The notes under the pieces: model-generated | Seen by the model: only the letters and a program-made list of their open reading frames with translations | What the model was told of the DNA's origin: nothing | The model's database searches: none | Position numbers and translations under genes: made by a program | Shown: positions 1-6,682 of the stretch, piece after piece | Layout of the letters: every line of letters begins with the position of its first letter | How positions within the stretch are numbered: position 1 is the stretch's first letter | Assembly: GCA_029255105.1 (NCBI GenBank) | Contig: JAQWWH010000016.1 | Coordinates: 62,001-126,000, forward strand | Direction: 5' to 3' | From: Flavimaricola sp. | GTDB taxonomy: Bacteria > Pseudomonadota > Alphaproteobacteria > Rhodobacterales > Rhodobacteraceae | DNA: 64,000 bases

Positions 1-29
1 CCGGGACAATGTCCTGGCCCATTTGTTTG

Positions 30-49
30 GGCACCTTGGGGTGCCTTTT
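30..49 (+). terminator. Hairpin with short T-run at window start
   Basis: GGCACC and GGTGCC form a 6-bp stem over a 4-base loop, followed by TTTT. This looks like a weak intrinsic terminator for a gene that ends left of the window. No coding tail of that gene is visible, so its identity cannot be read here. Confidence 0.45.
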
Positions 50-156
50 GGCAATGGATAGCCGACGACAATGCCCCGTTATCGACTATCCATCCAGTTC
101 GTGATGGGAATCAACCCGGCGGGGGCTAGCCCCGATTCCGACCAAGGACTAAGTGG

Positions 157-756
157 ATGCGTATGAAACATGCCCTGATCTCTGTCTTTCTCGCGCTGGC
201 GGCCTTACCGGCCCATGCTCAGCAATTGTCCCTGCAGGAAATCTCGGGCTACCTGAACCGACTTCAGACGGCGCAGGGCGGGTTCACCCAGATCAATTGG
301 GACGGGACGATCTCGACCGGGACCATCTATATCAAACGGCCGGGGCGGATGCGGTTCGAATATGCCCCGCCGGACGCCAGCCTTGTCATTGCGGGCGGGG
401 GATCCGTCGCGATCTTTGATCCAAGATCAAACGCAGGTCCGGACCGCTACCCCCTGAACCAGACACCGCTATCGATCATCCTGGCCCGCAATGTGGACCT
501 GACGCGCGCGCGTATGGTAACAGGGCACACCTCGGACGGGACCACGACAAGCGTCACGGCCCAAGACCCAGAAAACCCCGAATACGGGAGCATCACGATG
601 GTCTTCACGTCCAATCCCGTCGAGCTTCGGCAATGGGTTGTCATTGACAGCAGCGGTCAGCAGACCGTCGTCATTCTAAACGACCTGCAATCGGGCGGGC
701 AGATCGGCGACATCTTGTTCAACATTCAGGCCGCCGAACTGGCCTTCGGAAACTGA
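157..756 (+). CDS. lolA: Outer-membrane lipoprotein carrier protein LolA
   Basis: Periplasmic chaperone that takes lipoproteins from the LolCDE transporter to the outer membrane. The 199-residue product has a Sec signal peptide (Lys4, hydrophobic core, AHA-QQ cleavage near residue 21). A LolA-type single-domain beta-barrel follows: an early 'QGGFTQ' segment, then 'GRMRFEY' and 'PLNQTPLSIIL', motifs typical of alphaproteobacterial LolA. The length fits the family. The start is the first of two in-frame ATGs, 12 bases after AAGGA. The gene converges on the lytic transglycosylase gene, with a GC-rich inverted repeat around 769-783 between them. In relatives lolA usually follows ftsK; the upstream neighbour is outside the window. 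Confidence 0.9.
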   Translation: MRMKHALISVFLALAALPAHAQQLSLQEISGYLNRLQTAQGGFTQINWDGTISTGTIYIKRPGRMRFEYAPPDASLVIAGGGSVAIFDPRSNAGPDRYPLNQTPLSIILARNVDLTRARMVTGHTSDGTTTSVTAQDPENPEYGSITMVFTSNPVELRQWVVIDSSGQQTVVILNDLQSGGQIGDILFNIQAAELAFGN

Positions 757-789
757 CATTCTTGGACACGCCCCGGCGGGGTGCGCGCC

Positions 790-1374
790 TTATGCCCTGC
801 CGCAAGCGGCCAGTTGGGCGTCGTAGAGCGCGGCTCGTGCTTCGAGTTCGCCCGCAATTCGAAGCAGCCAGGATTTGCTGTTGTAGGACCCGCGGCGATA
901 TCCAGTGCGCCCCTCATGATAGGCAAGGTATTGGTTGCGGGTGTCTGACAAAGGGATGCCAAGCTCTCGGTTGCTGGCCGTCATGTACCAACCCATAAAG
1001 TCGGTCGCATCGCGGATGTCGTCCCGCCGCGACCGGCGGCCGCCTTCGTCGCCCTGGTATTCGGCCCAGGTTCCGTCGAGGGCCTGGCTATAACCAAAGG
1101 CTGACGATTGGCGCCCCACCGGAATGACCCCAAGGGCATACCGATGCGGCGGCCGCGCATTCGCGATGAATTTGCTTTCTTGGTAGATGATGGCCATCTG
1201 AACGTGGATCGGCACGCCCCATTTCCGCTCAGTCGCCCGAAAGGCGCGCAGGTAGTTCGGGTGCTGCGCAACGATGCTGCATGCATTGTCCAACTCGCGC
1301 GGGGCGGCATATTCCCGATTGCCACACCCGGCCAACAAGGCCGTCAGGATCAAAGCGCGAAAGAGTCTGCTCAT
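790..1374 (-). CDS. Lytic transglycosylase (SLT-type) lipoprotein
   Basis: Probable peptidoglycan-cleaving lytic transglycosylase of the cell envelope. The 194-residue product starts with a lipoprotein signal peptide ending in the lipobox LLAGC (Cys17), predicting acylation. The mature part carries an SLT-like fold: 'MAIIYQESKF' supplies the expected catalytic Glu (ES motif), 'SSAFGYSQALDGTW' matches the Gly-Tyr/Q-A motif, and 'QYLAYHEGRTGY' resembles the late 'YHxG' motif. It is shorter than MltC- or Slt-type enzymes and consists of the catalytic domain only. It is transcribed alone, convergent with lolA. The family is clear; the physiological substrate specificity is not. Confidence 0.85.
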   Translation of the reverse strand: MSRLFRALILTALLAGCGNREYAAPRELDNACSIVAQHPNYLRAFRATERKWGVPIHVQMAIIYQESKFIANARPPHRYALGVIPVGRQSSAFGYSQALDGTWAEYQGDEGGRRSRRDDIRDATDFMGWYMTASNRELGIPLSDTRNQYLAYHEGRTGYRRGSYNSKSWLLRIAGELEARAALYDAQLAACGRA

Positions 1375-1619
1375 CGGCCTCTCGCTTTGTCTTGTTCATT
1401 TTTTGAAAGACTAGCCGATCTTGATCGCTCTGAAAACGGTCAAGAGGTCACAAAAGGCAAGCAATCGCCGTTTTGCCTCCCCTAACTCCAAAACGCGGCC
1501 CGGTGCGGGATAACGGACTGTGGTTCTTGGCGGCACAGACTGTTTCGATGCAGAATCGGGCCTAAGCGTAGACATTTGGACATCGAAAGGCGTATCACGA
1601 ACTCGGGGGTTCATAGACC

Positions 1620-1946
1620 ATGCTAAAGACACGAGCGAAATATCATTTGGGACAAGTGGTGCGGCATCGAAAGCACCCGTTCCGGGGCGTCGTTTTCGAC
1701 GTTGATGCGATGTTCAACAACACCGAGGAGTGGTATCAGGCCATCCCCGAAGAGAGCCGGCCCGAAAGGGACCAGCCCTTTTACCACCTGCTCGCCGAAA
1801 ATGACCAAAGCTACTACGTGGCCTATGTGTCCGAGCAGAACCTGATTGCCGACTACTCCGGCCAGCCTGTGCAGCACCCCGACCTCGAAGACATCTTCGG
1901 GCCGTTTGAAGACGGACAATACCCCTTGCAACTGCAGCTGAACTGA
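1620..1946 (+). CDS. hspQ: Heat shock protein HspQ (YccV-like hemimethylated-DNA-binding domain)
   Basis: The 108-residue single-domain protein matches the HspQ/YccV family. N-terminal 'KYHLGQVVRHRKHPFRGVVFDVD' and central 'PFYHLLAENDQSYYVAYVSEQNL' are its hallmark segments. In enterobacteria HspQ is a heat-inducible factor that binds hemimethylated oriC DNA and acts as an adaptor/enhancer for Lon protease. Length is normal. The ATG follows a weak GGGG Shine-Dalgarno. The 245 bases upstream (1375-1619) hold no further gene. I did not find a heat-shock promoter there that I would defend. Confidence 0.88.
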   Translation: MLKTRAKYHLGQVVRHRKHPFRGVVFDVDAMFNNTEEWYQAIPEESRPERDQPFYHLLAENDQSYYVAYVSEQNLIADYSGQPVQHPDLEDIFGPFEDGQYPLQLQLN

Positions 1947-1956
1947 GGCGAACGCC

Positions 1957-3534
1957 TTAGTAGCCTAAAGCAATGCCGTCCTTTCGCGGATCGGATCCGC
2001 CGCGCAAGATCCCGTCCTCGCTGATCAGGATCATCTGAGCCCCACCAATCGCCTGAGGCGGTACAATCACATCGTGCCCCAGGTCAGTCAGGCCCTGCCG
2101 GACGGCATCGGTATACCCCCGCTCAACCTTCAGTTTGCCTTTCTCGAAGAAGCAGCGTGGACTGTCGATGGCGGCCTGAGCGTCCATGCCGAAGTCGATC
2201 ATATTGGTCAGCACATGGGCATGGCCTGTTGGCTGATAGCCGCCCCCCATCACCCCAAAGGACCCGCACACCCGACCTTTGTCCCTAAGCATGGCCGGAA
2301 TGATCGTGTGCATCGGCCGTTTGCCCGGCCCGGCCTCATTGGGATGGCCCGGGATCAGGTTGAACCCGCCGCCCCGATTATGCAGCAGAATTCCGAATTT
2401 GTCAGACGCAACCCCGCTGCCGAAATCCTTGAAAACCGAATAGATCAGCGACACCGACATACGGTCCTTGTCGACGACCGTGATGTAGATCGTCTCTTTG
2501 TGGACTTCCTCGGCCATTGGGGCCGGAAAGGGCAGGGCCGTCTTGGGGTCGATCAAGGCAGCAAGCTTGGCCGCCGTTTCGGGCGCCAGCATATGCTCGA
2601 GCCGGGTGGTGTGATCGGGATCGGCAATGATCCGGTCCCTTGCATCATAGCCTAGCTTGGCGGCCTCGGTCTCAAGATGGGCCCGTTCTACTCCAGCGGG
2701 GTCCATCGCGCCGAGGTCGAAATGCTTGAGGATGTTCAGAAGCAGGATCGCCATGGCGCCTGACCCGTTTGGCGGATGCTCCAGCAATTCCAGCCCGCCA
2801 TAAGTGCCGGAGACGGGGGTGCCATAATCAGACTTGTTGCCGGCAAAGTCGGCAGGGGTATGCGTGCCGCCAATGGCGGTCACGGCCTTGACCATGTCCT
2901 CGGCCACCTCGCCTTCGTAAAAGGCCTGCGGGCCGTCCATCGCGATGCGGCGCAGGACGTCGGCCTGTCCGGGTGCCCGGAAGAGCTGGCCAGTGGTAGG
3001 GGCGGCCCCGTCAATCAGGTAGTGTTGGCGTGCCACACCCTTCAGCCGGACGTGGTGCAACGCCCAATCAGAGGCGGCGCGTGGGGCGACTGGAACGCCG
3101 GCTTCGGCATAGTAAATGGCCGGTGCCAGGCTGGCGGCAAGGCCCATCTTTCCATAGTCGGCGGACATTTGGCAAAAGGCATCGACAGCGCCCGGGATCG
3201 TGATCGCCTCGGGCCCGTCGATAGGAATTGATGTATGACCGGCATCACGGATGTGGTCCGGGTTCAGGCCGGCGGGCGCGCGTCCTGATCCGTTGATGGC
3301 GATGACCTCATCGGTCCCGGCCGGTGAGACGAGGGCAAAGCAATCGCCACCGATCCCCGTCATCGCTGGTTCGCACAGGCCCAGAACGACCGCACCTGCA
3401 ATGGCGGCGTCGACGGCATTGCCACCGGCTTCTAGCATCTGGACGGCCACTTTCGCGGCCAGAGGATGAGAGGTGGCGCACATGCCATTGGTGGCAAGCG
3501 CCATTGAACGGCCGGGCAACTGGAAATCACGCAT
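1957..3534 (-). CDS. Gamma-glutamyltransferase family protein
   Basis: N-terminal-nucleophile hydrolase of the gamma-glutamyltranspeptidase family, 525 residues. The N-terminal part has 'GGNAVDAAIAGAVVLGLCEPAMTGIGGDCF', the usual large-subunit signature. Near the middle, 'KETIYITVVDKD' aligns with the family's catalytic TTHxSVVD segment and keeps the Thr that would become the nucleophile after autocleavage. 'GFGSGV'-like and 'GVMGGGYQPTGH' segments follow. No signal peptide is evident, so it is probably cytoplasmic, unlike periplasmic Ggt. The chosen ATG at 3534 follows AAAGGG by 6 bases; an upstream in-frame start at 3588 lacks this. The substrate may be a gamma-glutamyl compound or an acylated side chain (cephalosporin acylase-like members exist). 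Confidence 0.85.
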   Translation of the reverse strand: MRDFQLPGRSMALATNGMCATSHPLAAKVAVQMLEAGGNAVDAAIAGAVVLGLCEPAMTGIGGDCFALVSPAGTDEVIAINGSGRAPAGLNPDHIRDAGHTSIPIDGPEAITIPGAVDAFCQMSADYGKMGLAASLAPAIYYAEAGVPVAPRAASDWALHHVRLKGVARQHYLIDGAAPTTGQLFRAPGQADVLRRIAMDGPQAFYEGEVAEDMVKAVTAIGGTHTPADFAGNKSDYGTPVSGTYGGLELLEHPPNGSGAMAILLLNILKHFDLGAMDPAGVERAHLETEAAKLGYDARDRIIADPDHTTRLEHMLAPETAAKLAALIDPKTALPFPAPMAEEVHKETIYITVVDKDRMSVSLIYSVFKDFGSGVASDKFGILLHNRGGGFNLIPGHPNEAGPGKRPMHTIIPAMLRDKGRVCGSFGVMGGGYQPTGHAHVLTNMIDFGMDAQAAIDSPRCFFEKGKLKVERGYTDAVRQGLTDLGHDVIVPPQAIGGAQMILISEDGILRGGSDPRKDGIALGY

Positions 3535-3782
3535 CTTGGTCCCTTTCGACTGGTGGGCGTAACCTAGCTTCAGACGGTGGGGATGCAATGCACTGCAGTG
3601 TAGTACCTCGACGCCACGCTACTGGGTGGGGGCTTTGTCACGTGACGCCGAGGGAAGCCATGCAGCTACCCCCCCTTGATGCGTGACAACCGGGGCGGGA
3701 CCGTGATCAGATAAGGGCGGAAATACGGTATTGTTGTTCGGTGGCAGCCGCCAACTACAAATGCATGAAAGAAATCGATAAA

Positions 3783-4967
3783 ATGCGAACAGTTGTTATC
3801 GCAGGGGCGGCAAGAACACCGATTGGAAGCTTTCAGGGGGTCCTGTCAGGGCTTGAGGCCCCGGTTCTTGGCGGTGTTGCGATTCGGGCTGCGCTAAATG
3901 GGGCCTCGTTGAATGGGGCTGGGTTCAGGACGGTCGACGAGGTGCTGATGGGCTGTGTCCTGCCGGCAGGGCAGGGTCAGGCCCCGGCGCGTCAGGCGGG
4001 ATTTGCAGCGGGGCTTGACGATACGGTCCCGGCAACGACGCTGAACAAGATGTGCGGGTCGGGGATGAAGGCTGTGATGATGGCCGCCGACCAGATTGCG
4101 CTGGGACGGGCTGGCATCGCGGTTGCGGGCGGAATGGAAAGCATGAGCAATGCCCCCTACCTCCTCCCCAAAATGCGACAGGGCGCGCGGCTCGGGCACG
4201 GGCAGGTGGTCGATTCGATGTTTCTGGACGGGCTCGAGGACGCCTATGATACAGGTCGACTGATGGGCAGCTTTGCCGAGGACTGTGCAGATAGCTACGG
4301 GTTCAGTCGGGAGGCCCAGGACGACTTTGCTCTCACGTCGCTGTCGCGTGCGCTCGCCGCGCAACAAAGCGGCGCCTTTGAAGCCGAAATCGCAGGCGTT
4401 CCACTGGAAGGGCGACAGACCGACACAGTCCTGTTCGACGAACAGCCCCGTCGTGCCCGGCCGGACAGGATTCCGACACTGCGGCCCGCCTTTCGGGAGG
4501 GCGGCACCGTCACGGCGGCGAATGCCTCGTCCATCTCGGACGGTGCGGCGGCACTTGTAATCGCGGCGGAACAGGTCGCGCGGGCCCGCGGCTTACCAAT
4601 CCGGGCGAGGGTCATGGGGCATGCCAGCCATGCCCAGACGCCTGGCCTCTTTACAACTGCCCCGGTGCCCGCGACGCAAAAGCTTTTGCGAAAACTTGGC
4701 TGGGCTGTCGAAGATGTCGACCTTTGGGAGGTCAACGAAGCCTTTGCCGTCGTTCCCATGGCATACATGGCCGAACTTGGTGTACCGCATGAAAGGCTCA
4801 ACGTGAACGGGGGGGCCTGTGCCCTGGGGCATCCGATCGGGGCGTCAGGTGCGCGCATTCTTGTGACACTCCTCCACGCTATGGAAGCGCACAGCGTTAA
4901 GAAGGGCATCGCTGCAATCTGCATCGGAGGAGGCGAGGGGACCGCCGTTGCTATCGAGCGGGATTGA
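3783..4967 (+). CDS. Acetyl-CoA C-acyltransferase (thiolase II)
   Basis: Biosynthetic-type thiolase condensing or cleaving acyl-CoAs in the cytoplasm. Sequence begins with the canonical 'VVIAGAARTPIGSF'. Nucleophile Cys91 lies in 'LNKMCGSGMKAV', the active-site His is in 'GHPIGASGARI', and the second catalytic Cys is in 'CIGGGEGTAVAIE'. About 394 residues is the normal length. Three in-frame starts exist (GTG 3741, ATG 3765, ATG 3783); none has a strong Shine-Dalgarno, and 3783 fits the family N-terminus best. It is divergent from the gamma-glutamyltransferase gene across about 250 bases. Polyhydroxybutyrate synthesis or acetoacetyl-CoA metabolism is possible; the sequence does not decide. 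Confidence 0.9.
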   Translation: MRTVVIAGAARTPIGSFQGVLSGLEAPVLGGVAIRAALNGASLNGAGFRTVDEVLMGCVLPAGQGQAPARQAGFAAGLDDTVPATTLNKMCGSGMKAVMMAADQIALGRAGIAVAGGMESMSNAPYLLPKMRQGARLGHGQVVDSMFLDGLEDAYDTGRLMGSFAEDCADSYGFSREAQDDFALTSLSRALAAQQSGAFEAEIAGVPLEGRQTDTVLFDEQPRRARPDRIPTLRPAFREGGTVTAANASSISDGAAALVIAAEQVARARGLPIRARVMGHASHAQTPGLFTTAPVPATQKLLRKLGWAVEDVDLWEVNEAFAVVPMAYMAELGVPHERLNVNGGACALGHPIGASGARILVTLLHAMEAHSVKKGIAAICIGGGEGTAVAIERD

Positions 4968-4972
4968 CCCGG

Positions 4973-5000
4973 GTCTTCGGATCCAAAATATCCTCGGGGG
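4973..5000 (-). repeat. Dispersed roseobacter-type intergenic repeat, copy 1
   Basis: Read on the minus strand, this segment has CCCCCGAGG followed by GGATATTTTGGATCCGAAGA. It matches copy 6 (53780-53812) at 19 of 20 core positions. It lies just after the thiolase stop codon. Confidence 0.6.
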
Positions 5001-5020
5001 TGAATTGGCCAAAGGCCAAG

Positions 5021-5043
5021 AGGGGGCAGAAGGCCCCCTTTTT
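5021..5043 (+). terminator. Intrinsic terminator after the thiolase gene
   Basis: AGGGGGC pairs with GCCCCCT over a 5-base loop, followed directly by five Ts. This is a strong Rho-independent terminator. It lies only 18 bases before the next start codon, so it could also affect fRMsr leader folding. Confidence 0.8.
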
Positions 5044-5060
5044 CGGAAAGGAACGCTTGA

Positions 5061-5528
5061 ATGCGCGTGGACTATGCCACTCTCGCCGCGACCATCGCGG
5101 CCCTCACAGAAGGGGAAGACGACGCCATTTCACTGATGGCAACGATCGTCTGCGAGGTTCATCACTCGGACGAAAGGTTTGACTGGACCGGTTTTTATCG
5201 CGTGGTCGGGCCCGACCTGCTCAAGATCGGGCCCTATCAGGGCGGGCATGGTTGCCTCGTGATTCCCTTCTCCCGGGGGGTCTGCGGTGCGGCCGCACGC
5301 ACGGGGCAAGTCCAGCTTGTCCCGGACGTGGATGCCTTCCCCGGCCACATTGCCTGTGCCAGCAGCACCCGGTCCGAAATCGTCCTGCCGGTCCGGGGAA
5401 AGGACGGTCAGCTCCTGGCGGTCTTTGATATCGACAGTGATCAGCCAGACGCTTTCGATCAGGAAGATGCCGACCGTCTTCAATGCATTCTTGCGGGTGC
5501 ATTCGCCGAAATCGTTGTCTGTTTTTGA
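5061..5528 (+). CDS. msrC: Free methionine-(R)-sulfoxide reductase (GAF domain)
   Basis: Thioredoxin-dependent reduction of free Met-R-sulfoxide in the cytoplasm. The 155-residue GAF-fold protein carries the three family cysteines: Cys65 in 'GHGCLVIPF', Cys75 in 'RGVCGAAA' and Cys99 in 'GHIACASSTRSEIVLPV'. The run 'FPGHIAC' is diagnostic for fRMsr. The usual GHIACD is here GHIACA, so one normally acidic residue is replaced. The start ATG follows AAAGGAA by about 8 bases. The stop codon overlaps the start of a dispersed repeat copy. Confidence in family is high; the Ala substitution adds slight doubt about catalytic efficiency. Confidence 0.85.
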   Translation: MRVDYATLAATIAALTEGEDDAISLMATIVCEVHHSDERFDWTGFYRVVGPDLLKIGPYQGGHGCLVIPFSRGVCGAAARTGQVQLVPDVDAFPGHIACASSTRSEIVLPVRGKDGQLLAVFDIDSDQPDAFDQEDADRLQCILAGAFAEIVVCF

Positions 5529-5549
5529 GTATTTGGGACGAAGCGAAGC
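5527..5549 (+). repeat. Dispersed intergenic repeat, copy 2 (3' half)
   Basis: GAGTATTTGGGACGAAGCGAAGC begins inside the fRMsr stop codon. It matches the GAGTATTTG..GACGAAGCGAAG half of copy 4 upstream of recF. The GC-rich left part seen in other copies is absent. Confidence 0.55.
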
Positions 5550-5555
5550 AGCAAC

Positions 5556-5620
5556 GTGAAATTTGTGTTGGCAATTTCATGACGCCGTGTCAGCGTGAAA
5601 TCTGACCTGCTGATTTCACG
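5556..5620. promoter_or_regulatory. Two tandem inverted-repeat operators upstream of the HTH-cupin gene
   Basis: Site 1: TGAAATT (5557-5563), 9-base spacer, AATTTCA (5573-5579). Site 2: CGTGAAATC (5594-5602), 9-base spacer, GATTTCACG (5612-5620), a perfect 9-bp inverted repeat. Arms and spacer length are shared, and the centres are 39 bases apart. Site 2 ends 6 bases before the regulator's start codon. The layout is what autoregulation by a dimeric HTH protein would look like. The binding protein is inferred from position only. Confidence 0.7.
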
Positions 5621-5626
5621 GATGCC

Positions 5627-6196
5627 ATGCGCCACGATCTTCCCCAGGAAAGCCGCACCCTTGGTGCTGATCTTCGTGCCCTTCGCCGGGCCCGGGGGAT
5701 CACACTGCAGGATCTGGCAGATAGGCTGGGCCGTTCCGTGGGATGGTTGAGCCAGGTTGAGAGGGACCTGTCGACTCCGGGGATTACCGATCTGCGCCAG
5801 ATGGCCAAGGCCCTCGATGTATCGGTCTCGAGCCTGTTTCGTGTCAATGCGGCCCCGGGCGAGGACGGGTTGATCGTTCGTCAGGCCGCGCGGCGCCCCA
5901 TCGGGTCCCGCGAGGCCGGGCTGGTTGAGGAGTTGCTGTCGCCTGATCTGACCGACGACTTCGAGATGGTTCATTCAACCTTTGCACCGCTTGCCGAGAT
6001 TGCGGACCCGGTCTGCCGTCCCACCCAGGAGGTGGGCTACATCGTTTCGGGCAAGCTTGACCTTTGGATTTCGGATTGTCTGTTTCACCTTGGCCCGGGC
6101 GACAGCTTTCGCATTCGAGGCGAGCCGTTTCGCTGGGTGAATCCCCATGATGTCCCTTGCGTGGTGATCTGGGTCATCGCCCCCCCGGTTTATTGA
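5627..6196 (+). CDS. XRE-family transcriptional regulator with C-terminal cupin domain
   Basis: 189-residue regulator. Residues about 12-66 form a lambda-repressor-like HTH ('LRALRRARGITLQDLADRLGRSVGWLSQVERDLSTP'). Residues about 110-187 form a cupin that probably binds an effector ('VGYIVSGKLDLWI', 'LGPGDSFRI', 'PFRWVNPHD'). This architecture is common in regulators of amine and amino-acid catabolism (PuuR type). The gene sits 6 bases behind two inverted-repeat operators and 11 bases ahead of a GFA-family gene, co-directional with two demethylating flavoenzymes. I infer that it controls them and itself, with a methylated amine as a possible ligand. Confidence 0.88.
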   Translation: MRHDLPQESRTLGADLRALRRARGITLQDLADRLGRSVGWLSQVERDLSTPGITDLRQMAKALDVSVSSLFRVNAAPGEDGLIVRQAARRPIGSREAGLVEELLSPDLTDDFEMVHSTFAPLAEIADPVCRPTQEVGYIVSGKLDLWISDCLFHLGPGDSFRIRGEPFRWVNPHDVPCVVIWVIAPPVY

Positions 6197-6207
6197 GGAG
6201 AGCGCCG

Positions 6208-6585
6208 ATGCTCAGGGGATCCTGCCTGTGTGGTGCCATCCGGTTCGAGGCGAAGGGCCCGATCCGTGATCCGGCGGCCTGTCATTGTAGCCAGTGCCGC
6301 AAGCAATCCGGTCACTATTGGGCCGCCGTGAGCGTCGATCTGGCCGATCTGACCATCACGGGCGCCCCCAGCTGGTACGAGGCAAGCCCGGTGGCCAAGC
6401 GCGGCTTTTGTCCTGCCTGCGGATCCTTTCTGTTCTGGAAGGGTCATGACGAGGGCGAAATAGGGGTTGCAATGGGTGCCCTCGATGGCCCGACCGGCCT
6501 CCGCCTGCAGCGACACATCTTTGTCGAGGACAAGGGTGACTATTACGACCTGACCGACGGTTTGCCCCAGGAGGTGCAGGAATGA
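6208..6585 (+). CDS. GFA family zinc protein (glutathione-dependent formaldehyde-activating enzyme-like)
   Basis: 125-residue protein with the GFA/CENP-V zinc-binding pattern: 'GSCLCGAIRF', then 'CHCSQCRKQSG', then 'FCPACGSFLFW'. The family includes Gfa, proposed to promote S-hydroxymethylglutathione formation from formaldehyde and glutathione, though many members have unproven function. The start ATG has GAGGAG 9 bases upstream and follows the regulator gene by 11 bases, suggesting one transcript. Its position directly before two oxidoreductases whose family releases one-carbon units at the formaldehyde level supports a role in formaldehyde handling; that is inference. Confidence 0.85.
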   Translation: MLRGSCLCGAIRFEAKGPIRDPAACHCSQCRKQSGHYWAAVSVDLADLTITGAPSWYEASPVAKRGFCPACGSFLFWKGHDEGEIGVAMGALDGPTGLRLQRHIFVEDKGDYYDLTDGLPQEVQE

Positions 6586-6682
6586 TCCTGGCTGTCCGTT
6601 GCGCGGTTCTGAACAACAAACATGATGATGGTGGTCGTCGTCGCCTATGCGACCTGCCGCCCACCGATAAAGGGAGACAATA

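Noticed and set aside
6622..6682. Short Met/Val-rich leader peptide before the first flavoenzyme
   Set aside because: The ATG-ATG-ATG-GTG-GTC run has no ribosome-binding site and its frame runs on into the enzyme gene in a different phase.
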